From: Bacteroidota bacterium
GTDB taxonomy: Bacteria > Bacteroidota > Bacteroidia > Palsa-965
Length of the DNA: 43,583 bases
Direction: 5' to 3'
NCBI GenBank assembly: GCA_021299855.1
Contig: JAJTEY010000037.1
Location: 1 to 43,583, forward strand
Part shown: positions 8,249 through 15,750 of the stretch, one piece after another
How the letters are laid out: each line of letters starts with the position of its first letter
Numbering within the stretch: the stretch's first letter is position 1
The notes under the pieces: generated by a model
What the model was told of the DNA's origin: nothing
Database searches by the model: none
Seen by the model: the letters and a program-made list of their open reading frames with translations, nothing else
Position numbers and translations under genes: made by a program

Positions 8249-9589
8249 TTAATTAATAACCGTGTAAACTAATCGGATATACATTTTGTAAGTAGGCGAT
8301 GTCGGACTGCCCAACACACTGCGTCTTCCGCTTTCCGATGGAAAAATTTCTTTTAAGAAAATGCCGTAGTTATCCGTGTCGCCATTCAATACTGATTGAA
8401 AATGTCGCGCCAGATTGATCTTATACTCGTTGGCTGTGGTATTCAGCGTTCCTCCATAATACGCCGATGATTCAAAGAAATCAAGAGTAAGCGATTGTTT
8501 GCCCGCGGAATCTACTGAGGTAACGTATAGCTGTTTATTCAATGGTAAATTATCCGTCGAGAAGGAAGGATCGGCTTTAATGATTAATTCCGCTTTATTA
8601 ATGGCGACTCTATATCCTAAGTTTTTCCAGTTCTCTAAAAACGGGAATTCAATTTTCGTTTTTACACCGGCCAACGACTGCACGTACACATGATCTGATG
8701 TGGTATTGTTGTTCATCTGACTTTGTAAGTCGGGAGACGCGTTTTGAAAATTGTGTTTGAAGTAGGAGTAATACGGGGTTGTATTATTAACTACGAAACT
8801 GAATTTGCTGGTATCAGTTGGCGTGTGGTAAAACAAAGTCAATCGTGTTAACGTGTCTTTCGGATTAATATAAATCAAGCCTCCTCCCGGACTTCCGCTT
8901 GGCGCGATATACAAACCTTTCATGAAATTGATCCAGTTCGCATTCGAACTTAAATTTGTTCCACCGCTTTGAGTAAAAATAATTTGTCCGAATGTTGGAT
9001 CAAGTTTAATGCGCAAGTGCGCAGGCACTGTATCTTGACCTAAAACTACTTTGGTTCGCGGGCGTGGAGCAAACGTAACGCTACCAACAGGAGAAGGATA
9101 ATAGCTCTTCGTTTGGTGGCTGTAGTATAAGCTGTCTTTATAAATCGATTCGGTCATTTGATACACACTCAACGTTTGTGTCACGTTAGTATCACCGTAG
9201 AAATCGAAATTATATCCTAACGTTAACACGGTTGAATCCAACACAGCACCTGCTCCGAAGTTGATATTCAGTGCTGCATTTGCAATATGGAATTGGGTAA
9301 ACATCGATGCGGACGTATAACCGAAAACAGGATCGGTATAATGCCCCAGCACCGCGATCGGAGTTTCGTCTGTACGAAGTGAATCTTCCGCAACTGAATA
9401 CGCTTTTAATGTCAGCGTATCCGTTGTCCGCACGTCGAGTGCTTCGTTTGGCGGTAGTAGGTCCTCACCCAAATTGCTTTCTTTTTTACAGCCGGCTAAA
9501 ACAATAGCAAAAATAACAACCGCAAAAAATTTTGCCCCGAAGAGTCGGGGCGAAAATTTATTCCACATAAGGAAATTCAATATGCTCAT
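8249..9589 (-). CDS. DUF4270 family lipoprotein
   Basis: The protein has about 446 residues from the ATG at 9589; the open frame extends to 9730 but that would overlap the upstream gene by 134 bases. A second possible start is the ATG at 9568. The N-terminus has a hydrophobic segment and lipobox (FAIVLAGC followed by KKESNLGEDLLPP), as in surface or periplasmic lipoproteins. The CKKESNLGEDLLPPNE opening and the order of beta-rich segments match DUF4270 proteins, which in Bacteroidota typically sit between a short GT5 protein and glmS, exactly as here. It starts 8 bases after the GT5 gene stop. Function unknown; the context suggests a link to envelope polysaccharide supply. Confidence 0.75.
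   Translation of the reverse strand: MSILNFLMWNKFSPRLFGAKFFAVVIFAIVLAGCKKESNLGEDLLPPNEALDVRTTDTLTLKAYSVAEDSLRTDETPIAVLGHYTDPVFGYTSASMFTQFHIANAALNINFGAGAVLDSTVLTLGYNFDFYGDTNVTQTLSVYQMTESIYKDSLYYSHQTKSYYPSPVGSVTFAPRPRTKVVLGQDTVPAHLRIKLDPTFGQIIFTQSGGTNLSSNANWINFMKGLYIAPSGSPGGGLIYINPKDTLTRLTLFYHTPTDTSKFSFVVNNTTPYYSYFKHNFQNASPDLQSQMNNNTTSDHVYVQSLAGVKTKIEFPFLENWKNLGYRVAINKAELIIKADPSFSTDNLPLNKQLYVTSVDSAGKQSLTLDFFESSAYYGGTLNTTANEYKINLARHFQSVLNGDTDNYGIFLKEIFPSESGRRSVLGSPTSPTYKMYIRLVYTVIN
9534..9551. repeat. Short palindrome GCCCCGA-AGAG-TCGGGGC inside the DUF4270 signal region
   Basis: A perfect 7-bp inverted repeat with a 4-base loop lies within codons for the N-terminal segment of the DUF4270 lipoprotein. 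It resembles the CCCGA...TCGGG palindromes of the structured element near 39.56-39.62 kb. It may be chance, a folded leader affecting translation, or a REP-type insertion. Confidence 0.4.
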
Positions 9590-9596
9590 AAAATGG

Positions 9597-10424
9597 TTAA
9601 ACCAACGAAGGCTCTTCTGCCAAAACAGCGTCGTAAAATTTGGAATACGCATCAATATAATCCTCTTTAGAGTGATATGCGAGCGACGGTTTTCCTGATT
9701 TCTTGATGTATTTTTCCACATCACTATCAATTTCCGCCGCTCCTTTAATTACGGCATCCGAATGATCAATTGCTAATTTCGAAAGGTTCGCGAATGTCGG
9801 CGCTTTGGCTACCGCATCAGCATCTTTCTTATCCACACCATCAATAACTACCTTCTTGTGGAAGTCTTTGTGCAATGGATTTTTGAATTGATCATCGTAT
9901 ACCGAATAGATGACGCGTGTATCTGAAAAAAGTGGGTTGTCGCGGAACGCTTTTTTCAAATAAAGTGGCATAAGAGCCGTAAACCAACCGTGACAATGCA
10001 CGATATCCGGCGCCCAGCCTAATTTTTTCACCGTTTCGATAACTCCACGCGCAAAGAAAATCATGCGCTCGTCGTTATCCGCGAAATATTCACCCTTTTT
10101 ATCGGTAAGTATAAACTTGCGCTGAAAAAACTCCTCATTATCAATGAAATACACTTGCATGCGAGCTGCCTGAATGGAAGCAACTTTGATAATCAGCGGA
10201 TGATCCGTATCGTTAATGATCAAATTCATGCCGGAAAGGCGAATTACCTCGTGCAACTGATTGCGGCGCTCATTGATGCAGCCATAACGTGGCATAAAGG
10301 TTCGAATTTCCTTTCCACGCTCCTGAATGCCTTGTGGCAAATAGCGAGCAATGTGTCCCATCGGTGTTTCATCCAAGTAGGGAGTTATTTCCTGGGAAAC
10401 GTAAAGAACTCTTGCTTTTTTCAT
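9597..10424 (-). CDS. Glycogen/starch synthase-like protein, N-terminal GT5 domain only
   Basis: This 275-residue protein begins MKKARVLYVSQEITPYLDET and contains VHCHGWFTALMPLYLK, both typical of the N-terminal GT-B lobe of glycogen/starch synthases (GT5). It is about 200 residues shorter than a full enzyme and lacks the C-terminal ADP-glucose-binding lobe, so a standard synthase reaction is unlikely from this protein alone. Short proteins of this kind beside panC and upstream of DUF4270 and glmS are a recurring Bacteroidota arrangement, so the length is probably natural. The tail is Lys/Asp-rich and ends AVLAEEPSLV. It is divergent from panC with a 111-base shared upstream region. Confidence 0.78.
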   Translation of the reverse strand: MKKARVLYVSQEITPYLDETPMGHIARYLPQGIQERGKEIRTFMPRYGCINERRNQLHEVIRLSGMNLIINDTDHPLIIKVASIQAARMQVYFIDNEEFFQRKFILTDKKGEYFADNDERMIFFARGVIETVKKLGWAPDIVHCHGWFTALMPLYLKKAFRDNPLFSDTRVIYSVYDDQFKNPLHKDFHKKVVIDGVDKKDADAVAKAPTFANLSKLAIDHSDAVIKGAAEIDSDVEKYIKKSGKPSLAYHSKEDYIDAYSKFYDAVLAEEPSLV

Positions 10425-10454
10425 GTAATCGGGAACTAGTTTTCAAAAAGAGTA

Positions 10455-10489
10455 CAAAAATAATAAAAAAAATCCGCGAATTCAACAAA
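10455..10489 (-). promoter_or_regulatory. Possible promoter of the GT5/DUF4270/glmS operon
   Basis: On the minus strand, TATTTTTG (10462-10455) fits the -7 consensus TAnnTTTG. A TTTG at 10489-10486 lies 23 bases upstream, longer than the usual 19. The site is about 30 bases before the ATG of the GT5 gene, in the AT-rich panC divergent region. Confidence 0.33.
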
Positions 10490-10535
10490 AACAGTAGCTT
10501 CGTCGGCTTAAAGTCGTGTCAATGGGGCATTTGAA

Positions 10536-11375
10536 GTGAAAACGATAACCACCAAAACGATATTGCGAGAAACGCTGGATGCGGCCCGAAATTCCGGGAA
10601 ACGGATCGGCTTTGTGCCCACCATGGGCGCGCTACATGCGGGTCATATTGCGCTGGTAGAACGTGCACGTGCGGATAACGATATCGTGGTGGTGAGCATT
10701 TTTGTCAACCCGACGCAGTTTAATGATCCTTCCGACTTAAAGAACTATCCCCGCACTCCGGAAGCTGATGCTAGGATGTTGGAAGCTGCACATTGCGATA
10801 TTTTATTTCTTCCCGAAGTGGTTGAAATGTATCCTGAAACGGCAACTGGTAATTCGCAGACTATTCAATTGAACGGATTGGACGAAGTTATGGAAGGGCG
10901 TTTTCGTCCGGGTCACTTTAACGGCGTTGTGAATATTGTGAGTCGCCTGTTTAACGTAATAGGCGAATGTCGCGCTTATTTCGGTGAAAAGGATTTTCAG
11001 CAATTGGCAGTTGTTCGAAGGATGACGCACGAGTTGTCGTTACCCGTTGAAATTGTTGGTTGTCCTATTATTCGTGAATCTGACGGATTAGCCATGTCTT
11101 CGCGAAACGTGCGCTTAACACCCGAAGAACGCATTACGGCTCCGTTTATTTATAAGACTTTACAAAAGGTGAAGCAGCTTTGGGCAGGCGATAATGCTGA
11201 TGAAGTCAAACGTTTGGTGGAGGAGGCTTTTGCAGCCCAACCGGAATTCAAGTTGGATTATTTCGAAATCGCCGATCGTGATACTTTGCAACCTGCAACA
11301 CAGCGTAGGGCGGTGGCATGCATTGCGGTGTTTTTAGGCAAAGTGCGGTTGATCGACAACATTTTGTTGGACTAA
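10536..11375 (+). CDS. panC: Pantothenate synthetase
   Basis: This 279-residue enzyme condenses pantoate and beta-alanine with ATP to form pantothenate, the coenzyme A precursor. Clear motifs are FVPTMGALHAGH (nucleotide-binding HIGH-type motif), SIFVNPTQFN, GRFRPGHFNGV, YFGEKDFQQL and the KMSKS-equivalent AMSSRNVRLTPEER. Length and domain order are normal. The start is GTG at 10536: no in-frame ATG is nearby, and MKTITTKTILRETL reads as a normal N-terminus. panD is not next to it. A weak hairpin follows the stop. Confidence 0.95.
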   Translation: MKTITTKTILRETLDAARNSGKRIGFVPTMGALHAGHIALVERARADNDIVVVSIFVNPTQFNDPSDLKNYPRTPEADARMLEAAHCDILFLPEVVEMYPETATGNSQTIQLNGLDEVMEGRFRPGHFNGVVNIVSRLFNVIGECRAYFGEKDFQQLAVVRRMTHELSLPVEIVGCPIIRESDGLAMSSRNVRLTPEERITAPFIYKTLQKVKQLWAGDNADEVKRLVEEAFAAQPEFKLDYFEIADRDTLQPATQRRAVACIAVFLGKVRLIDNILLD

Positions 11376-11379
11376 CGGC

Positions 11380-11404
11380 AAGGCTGTAGTGTGTAGCCTT
11401 TTGC
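11380..11404 (+). terminator. Weak terminator-like hairpin after panC
   Basis: AAGGCT (11380-11385) and AGCCTT (11395-11400) form a 6-bp stem with a 9-base loop, followed by TTTG. The T-run is short, so termination may be inefficient. Confidence 0.4.
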
Positions 11405-11466
11405 ATTCATGGGTACGTCGGTTCGTTAGTTTTTTTGCGAAACAATACGCTGCCGCAGCGAGTTTA

Positions 11467-11853
11467 TTACAACGTCACACCAATCATCACATCAACAGTA
11501 GCCCGTTTTTTTCCGGGATTCCAGGATGGTAACAACTGCATCACCCGCATCAGTTCGGCATCTATTTCAGGCGATAACGGATAAGTTTGTTCTATCGATT
11601 TAATGGCTCCTGTTTTGGCATTAATCTGAATCATAAAACCTGTGGAATAGCGCTTCAATTGGCCGTTAGGCAAAACGGGTGCTTTATAGTTGGCAAGAAT
11701 AAATTTCTTCAACGCCTCATTTCCGCCCGGATAAGTAGGCATTTCATCCAATTCTAATCCTTTGCTACCGGAATTGCTTCCGCCTATTTGTCCATCGTTG
11801 CCTCCGGTTCTTTTTCCGCCTTCAACATGACTTACGGGAGGATAAATTAACAC
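11467..11853 (-). CDS. TonB C-terminal-like domain, probable frameshifted 3' part of the anti-sigma gene
   Basis: The 128-residue reading from the GTG at 11853 contains LELDEMPTYPGGNEALKKF and ends in a beta-rich stretch with LLPSWNPGKKRATVDVM. This matches the MPxYPGG...ALxxF opening and WxPG core of TonB C-terminal domains in Bacteroidota. The same frame is open back to about 12093 with no usable start codon, and its upstream part reads like real protein (RGYEYIFNTVNNKPPEETP, VGNQPIRIKSVLIYPP). It is therefore more likely the C-terminal half of the upstream anti-sigma gene, joined by a -1 shift somewhere at about 11882-12093, than a separate gene. Joined, the product would be about 350 residues: zinc-finger-like N-terminus, one TM helix, linker, TonB-like end. 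Confidence 0.6.
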   Translation of the reverse strand: MLIYPPVSHVEGGKRTGGNDGQIGGSNSGSKGLELDEMPTYPGGNEALKKFILANYKAPVLPNGQLKRYSTGFMIQINAKTGAIKSIEQTYPLSPEIDAELMRVMQLLPSWNPGKKRATVDVMIGVTL

Positions 11854-11879
11854 CGACTTAATTCGAATAGGCTGGTTAC

Positions 11880-12524
11880 CTACCGTACGCGTATTCGGCG
11901 TTTCTTCCGGAGGTTTATTGTTAACGGTATTGAAGATGTATTCGTAACCGCGCTTACGACTGGAGGAGCGGATTCGCTGGTGCGTGCTGATGTGTCGTTG
12001 TTTCGACCCGAGGACTGTTGCGTTTCCGTCAATACAGTTTCCGGAATTTCGTTTATAGAAGAGGGAGTTGCAGATGAAGCACCGTTCGCGTTATTATATC
12101 CCGATGCTCCGGAATGCAGCGATGTATGTGTTGATTTCGGAGTGTTGGGTTGAGGTGCTTGCTGTGCCGTGTCGTTAAAGGGTTTGGAAGAGGTCGCATA
12201 CCAGATACCCGCCGTTCCTCCAATAACAAGTAAGCTTGCCACAAGAATCATCGCTCCAAAACGCTGCATAAATGTTGGGGCAGGTGGCGTGTTCATATAC
12301 ACGCCCAAACGACGATGAATGTTCGCGGTAACTTTGTTTATGTCAATGACTTTTTTTGTCGCTTTCCCGTCCATCGCGGCCGCACACAACGTACACTCCA
12401 GTACATGCTTCTCTACCTCATGCGCACTCTTGGAATTGAGTTTACCTTCATGATAAAGGCGCATAGTTTCGAGAGAGAGGCATTCTCCTCGACGGAAAAT
12501 TTCACGGAGTTCTTTCTCAGTCAT
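11880..12524 (-). CDS. Anti-sigma factor-like membrane protein (zinc-finger N-terminus), apparently frameshifted
   Basis: The N-terminal 75 residues contain HEGKLNSKSAHEVEKHVLEC followed by TLCAAAM, the H-x3-C-x2-C pattern of a zf-HC2-type anti-sigma domain. One TM helix follows (about 92-112, MILVASLLVIGGTAGIWYA), then a long Ser/Thr/Asn/Pro linker. The ATG overlaps the sigma factor stop by 8 bases (ATGACTGA), so the two are translationally coupled and this protein probably holds the sigma factor at the membrane. The last residues (NLRKKRRIRVR) look like out-of-frame translation, while the TonB-like frame alongside reads naturally, so the true C-terminus is probably the domain at 11467-11853. 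Confidence 0.7.
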   Translation of the reverse strand: MTEKELREIFRRGECLSLETMRLYHEGKLNSKSAHEVEKHVLECTLCAAAMDGKATKKVIDINKVTANIHRRLGVYMNTPPAPTFMQRFGAMILVASLLVIGGTAGIWYATSSKPFNDTAQQAPQPNTPKSTHTSLHSGASGYNNANGASSATPSSINEIPETVLTETQQSSGRNNDTSARTSESAPPVVSAVTNTSSIPLTINLRKKRRIRVR

Positions 12525-13098
12525 TCTCTACGGTTACCAGGTAACCCTTGAGGTTGCGTTTCCCGTTCTGTAAGTAGCTTTTTACTTCATTTACGGAGAA
12601 ACCGGTCAGGTCGGAAACTTCTTTGTAACTCTTCTGTTCCATGTAGAACAACTCGATGCAGCGTTTTTGTTCCTGCGAGAGTTTGTCCACGGCCTCCTGA
12701 AGTTTTTGCAACTGATTTTCACGCTGAATAGCTTCAGTTCGGGAACTTTCATCGGCAGCCATGTTGCGCAACGCCTGATCGACGTCGATTGCTTCCATGC
12801 TGTCTTGTTTGAGTTTTTTCAGGCAGTGGTGTTTGGTGACGCTGAATACCCACGTTTTAAAGTTGTTGACTTCATGTTGCTGCAAATCCCGCAAAATAAT
12901 TTCGAAGACTTCCATAACAGCGTCTTCGGTGTCTACATTATTTTGCAAATAGTTGTAAGCTACGGCAGAGATCAACTGCGTGTATCTGCGAAACAATTCA
13001 CCGGCATACCATGTGTTAGAGGTACGACGATACTGTTCGATCAATTCCTGATCGCTCAGATCCGTTTCTTTTTTTGACCAGAGAAAGCGTAAACGCAC
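12517..13098 (-). CDS. ECF-type RNA polymerase sigma factor
   Basis: The protein has about 193 residues from a GTG at 13098; a TTG at 13104 is the alternative, and no early in-frame ATG exists. Region 2 is seen in DQELIEQYRR, YNYLQNNVDTEDAVMEVFE and FKTWVFSVTKHHCLKKLK. Region 4 is seen in LSQEQKRCIELFYMEQKSYKEVSDLTGFSVNEVKSYLQNGKRNLK, the DNA-binding helix-turn-helix. These are typical of sigma-70 family ECF factors. The 3' end overlaps the downstream anti-sigma-like gene by 8 bases, the usual sigma/anti-sigma coupling. The inducing signal is unknown. Confidence 0.88.
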   Translation of the reverse strand: MRLRFLWSKKETDLSDQELIEQYRRTSNTWYAGELFRRYTQLISAVAYNYLQNNVDTEDAVMEVFEIILRDLQQHEVNNFKTWVFSVTKHHCLKKLKQDSMEAIDVDQALRNMAADESSRTEAIQRENQLQKLQEAVDKLSQEQKRCIELFYMEQKSYKEVSDLTGFSVNEVKSYLQNGKRNLKGYLVTVEND

Positions 13099-13399
13099 TA
13101 TCAATACGGTCTATACAAGTGATACAATAAAATATGTTTGCCAGATCCAAATTACGATACAACTTCCAATTCTGCAATTTTCGGGTCAGGTTATTGGTAC
13201 CGTTTCGGATGTTTTTCAAGTATAAGACGCAAAAAAGAGGCTCAGGATGCCCGGGGAATAAAACTCCACATAAATTAAAGATGTTGAAAATCAGATAATT
13301 ACGGAACAGTAGGAAAATATTTGCTTCCCGGCGTGTGGAATTTTGTGAATTCCTTCCCTAATACTTAGCAGCGCATTTAAAACGTCTAAAACGAGAAGC

Positions 13400-13573
13400 A
13401 TGAAAAAAGTAATCGCAACAGTAGCCGTAGTAGCATTCGTGGCAGCCCTGTTACCTTCTTGCAAACACCAAGGTTCTTGCGACGCTTATCAAGGTTCTCA
13501 CAAAAGTTCCCATTCTCACAAGAAGCGTCATGCTGAAGTAGTTCGTGTTACTCCTGAACGTTTCAAAGCGTAA
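13400..13573 (+). CDS. Small His-rich lipoprotein (57 aa)
   Basis: This short gene encodes 57 residues. The N-terminus MKKVIATVAVVAFVAALLPSC is a clear lipoprotein signal with Cys21 as lipidation site. The mature 36 residues contain a second Cys (CDAYQ), seven His in KHQ, SHKSSHSHKKRH, and end VVRVTPERFKA. The His cluster could bind metal, but that is inference. It lies divergent from the sigma-factor operon with about 300 bases between them, and a hairpin terminator follows 76 bases after the stop. Intact signal peptide, start, stop and own terminator support a real gene. Confidence 0.68.
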   Translation: MKKVIATVAVVAFVAALLPSCKHQGSCDAYQGSHKSSHSHKKRHAEVVRVTPERFKA

Positions 13574-13649
13574 TTTAAAATTGTACTCCTGAGGGGCGAG
13601 TTTATATAGCCGTTCTTCAAAATATACATGTGTTTCATGTGTTTGCCAC

Positions 13650-13684
13650 AAAATGTCCCGGTTAATCCGGGATATTTTGTTTTA
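13650..13684 (+). terminator. Intrinsic terminator after the small His-rich lipoprotein gene
   Basis: TCCCGG and CCGGGA pair around TTAAT, and outer AAAAT/ATTTT pairs extend the stem (13650-13678). A T-rich run follows. Confidence 0.72.
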
Positions 13685-13738
13685 TGACGTTTCCTCTGTT
13701 TTGCTAAATTGCGCTGCGTTAAACAAACCTAAAGCATC

Positions 13739-13960
13739 ATGAAAACAAACCTGATTGCAACCGCACTGATTGCGTCGTTCGTAATGGCCTCTTGTGGTGG
13801 CGGAGAAAATTCAACATTAACAGAAGGCTTGTCGGCTTTAAATAAGGAACTCGATAGCATTTCCAAAGCCGAGGAAGAAAAGAAGAATGCTCCATACCAT
13901 GGTTTCTTTACCGGAGAAATACAAAGAAGAAGATTTAAAAATTACGGGAAACAAAGGTGA
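13739..13960 (+). CDS. Lipoprotein N-terminal part, frame broken from the following OB-fold-like region
   Basis: The frame opens with a lipoprotein signal (MKTNLIATALIASFVMASC, Cys19, then GGGENS) and a helical stretch ELDSISKAEEEKKN, then continues into unlikely sequence (GEIQRRRFKNYGKQR). The overlapping +1 frame reads natural protein from VSLPEKYKEEDLKITG onward. This is therefore the N-terminus of one lipoprotein gene continuing at 13887-14420. A +1 shift, or a deletion whose length is not a multiple of three, is needed at about 13880-13900. The missing start of the first repeat suggests that some sequence may be lost rather than one base. Confidence 0.65.
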   Translation: MKTNLIATALIASFVMASCGGGENSTLTEGLSALNKELDSISKAEEEKKNAPYHGFFTGEIQRRRFKNYGKQR

Positions 13961-14420
13961 AGCCATCACTGCTGGAGATCGTGTTAAAATTACCGGTCGC
14001 TTCAATAATAAGTATGGTTACTATTCACTGGATTGCAAAAGCATTGAAAAGCTAGAAGCGACTCCTGTGGAATACAGCACATTAAATGCTAAGAAGCTGA
14101 CGTCTTCCAATCTTAAAGACACAACGCTGATCGGCAAGTTGGTAATGGCTGAAGGCGTTTTCGAAATGCCGATGATGACCATGAGTGGTGCATACACTTT
14201 CGTTTACCTGAAGAAAGCAGGATTGGGCGATGATTTTACCGTGAATATTCAGTACGGGAGTAAGCCCGGACAATTAGGTTCATTGCCGGACAATTACACC
14301 GATGCCGATGTGAAGATCATGGGAGCTGGCGGTACACCAATTAATTTCAAGAAAAAAGTCCGTGTGTATGGCGTCTTTAAGAACGATGCCATCTATGTGG
14401 AGCACGTGCAGAATTTGTAA
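13887..14420 (+). CDS. OB-fold-like repeat region of the same lipoprotein (C-terminal part)
   Basis: The frame encodes two related segments. SLPEKYKEEDLKITG...GDRVKITGRF at the start resembles SLPDNYTDADVKIMG...KKVRVYGVF near the end, so the protein contains a duplicated beta-rich domain of OB-fold character (tRNA_anti-like; inference). The second copy is complete: it starts near LIGKLVMAEGVFEMPMM and runs about 100 residues. The first copy lacks its N-terminal half, which together with the frame change at about 13890 points to an internal loss or error. The ATG at 13887 is inside the upstream frame and is probably not a true start. The product would be envelope-anchored; function unknown. 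Confidence 0.62.
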   Translation: MLHTMVSLPEKYKEEDLKITGNKGEAITAGDRVKITGRFNNKYGYYSLDCKSIEKLEATPVEYSTLNAKKLTSSNLKDTTLIGKLVMAEGVFEMPMMTMSGAYTFVYLKKAGLGDDFTVNIQYGSKPGQLGSLPDNYTDADVKIMGAGGTPINFKKKVRVYGVFKNDAIYVEHVQNL

Positions 14421-14441
14421 AATAGCATACACTTAAATAAG

Positions 14442-14470
14442 AAATCCTCGCTGATGCGGGGATTTTTTTT
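14442..14470 (+). terminator. Intrinsic terminator after the OB-fold-like lipoprotein gene
   Basis: AAATCCTCGC (14442-14451) and GCGGGGATTT (14456-14465) pair with one T-G wobble around a TGAT loop, followed by five more Ts. Confidence 0.8.
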
Positions 14471-14563
14471 GCATGGAAATGTACCTTTTGATGATTTGGC
14501 ACGTTATGTGTTATATATCAAGTACGATGAAACAACACTACTTCACTTTAAAACGCTTAGGTT

Positions 14564-15682
14564 ATGAAGACTGCGGTTCGTGTATTCGTCGTGTTACTGT
14601 TTTTAGGTAACATCAACAAGGCTCAGGCCAACAATAAAGTAGCTGATGCCGGGGGTTTAAAACAAATCATTCAACAATCTGAACGTGATTCTATTTTGCA
14701 GATCGAAAGATTGGCTGCATTATATTTTCACGAAATGCTCAACGCATACCGCAAGGATAGCGGACAACCTGCATTAGGCTGGAGCGATACATTGTGGTTG
14801 GCTTCACGTAATCATACCATTTGGATGGTGGACAATAATGAATTGTCTCACAGCGAGAAGCCCGATACCAAATCATTTACCGGAAAAAATCCCGGCGATC
14901 GTGAGACTTATGTAACTAAACGTATGTCATTTTGGTCAGGAGAGAATTGTTTGTACAACTATAGCGGTAATGGCAAAACGATTCAGGAAAAAGCTAAACA
15001 CATTGCGCTTTACAGCATTAATCAGTGGAAGAAATCTCCGGGACACAATCGTAATATGTTGCGCAATCATGCTATTCATGGTGTAGCATTCGTAATTAAG
15101 AACGGTGTTGTGTGGGCAACTGATTTGTTTGCACGACACGGAACAGGAAAGATTGTTGTTGCTGATGTACCTAAAGACGATGCGCCGGTTCGTGTTGAGC
15201 CACAGCAGGAAAAGCCTCAGAGCAAGAAGAAGGTAAATGTAAATACGCGTGCTGCGAAGCTTGATATTGCTCAGGCGTTATATACTGCAGATCGTGATGT
15301 AAAGCGTAAAAAAAGTTTAGAGAAAGCGGCAAGTGCGCACGCGGCTTACATGGCCAGCGTGAACAAGTTGACACACGAACAGCAAAAAGGCAAGCGTGCT
15401 TACTATGGTGAAACATTGAAACAACGCGTGAATAAAGCTTCAGCGGGAGGCGCCTTGCTGAAAGGCGAAGATCGATTTGGTGAAGCGGCTGCTATAGTTG
15501 AAGTGGATATTCAGGATTATAGTGTGGAGGCTGTTATACAAACAATTCAGACGCAGTTGGAAAAAGATCGTGCAAAGCGAGGATTGACTGAAAAAAGTGC
15601 CGAGCAAGTAGGTTATGGTGTAGAAGTGAAGCGTAAGAAAAATGTATTACTGATTTATGTGGTGAGCGTGGAGCGCTATTAG
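14564..15682 (+). CDS. CAP-domain (SCP/PR1-like) secreted protein, two domains
   Basis: This 372-residue protein has a signal peptide (residues 1-22, ending KAQA). The first domain (about 45-200) is a CAP domain: ALYFHEMLNAYRKDSGQPAL, SRNHTIWMVDNNELSH, SFWSGENC, and SPGHNRNMLRNHAIHGVAF with the conserved His/Asn residues. A Lys/Pro/Gln linker (about 205-230) follows. A second, divergent CAP-like region (about 235-372) carries KAASAHAAYMASVNKLTHEQ, YYGETLKQRV and VGYGVEV. CAP proteins in bacteria are mostly secreted and of unclear function. No export tail of the T9SS type is seen. The gene has its own terminator and appears to be a single transcription unit. Confidence 0.78.
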   Translation: MKTAVRVFVVLLFLGNINKAQANNKVADAGGLKQIIQQSERDSILQIERLAALYFHEMLNAYRKDSGQPALGWSDTLWLASRNHTIWMVDNNELSHSEKPDTKSFTGKNPGDRETYVTKRMSFWSGENCLYNYSGNGKTIQEKAKHIALYSINQWKKSPGHNRNMLRNHAIHGVAFVIKNGVVWATDLFARHGTGKIVVADVPKDDAPVRVEPQQEKPQSKKKVNVNTRAAKLDIAQALYTADRDVKRKKSLEKAASAHAAYMASVNKLTHEQQKGKRAYYGETLKQRVNKASAGGALLKGEDRFGEAAAIVEVDIQDYSVEAVIQTIQTQLEKDRAKRGLTEKSAEQVGYGVEVKRKKNVLLIYVVSVERY

Positions 15683-15717
15683 TACGGTGAGTGGGAGGCG
15701 TCACCATTACTAAGGGA

Positions 15718-15750
15718 GAAAGGTCGGATGAAAGTCCGGCCTTTCATTTT
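15718..15750 (+). terminator. Intrinsic terminator after the CAP-domain gene
   Basis: GAAAGGTCGGA (15718-15728) and TCCGGCCTTTC (15735-15745) form an 11-bp stem with one T-G wobble and a TGAAAG loop, followed by ATTTT. It touches the 3' end of the convergent LysR gene. Confidence 0.8.

Noticed and set aside
12667-13077. Plus-strand open frame opposite the sigma factor
   Set aside because: Antisense shadow; the minus strand encodes clear sigma regions 2 and 4.
13105-13399. Possible hidden gene in the sigma/lipoprotein divergent region
   Set aside because: Open frames there are short, without starts or recognisable motifs; I see only AT-rich upstream sequence for the two flanking units.
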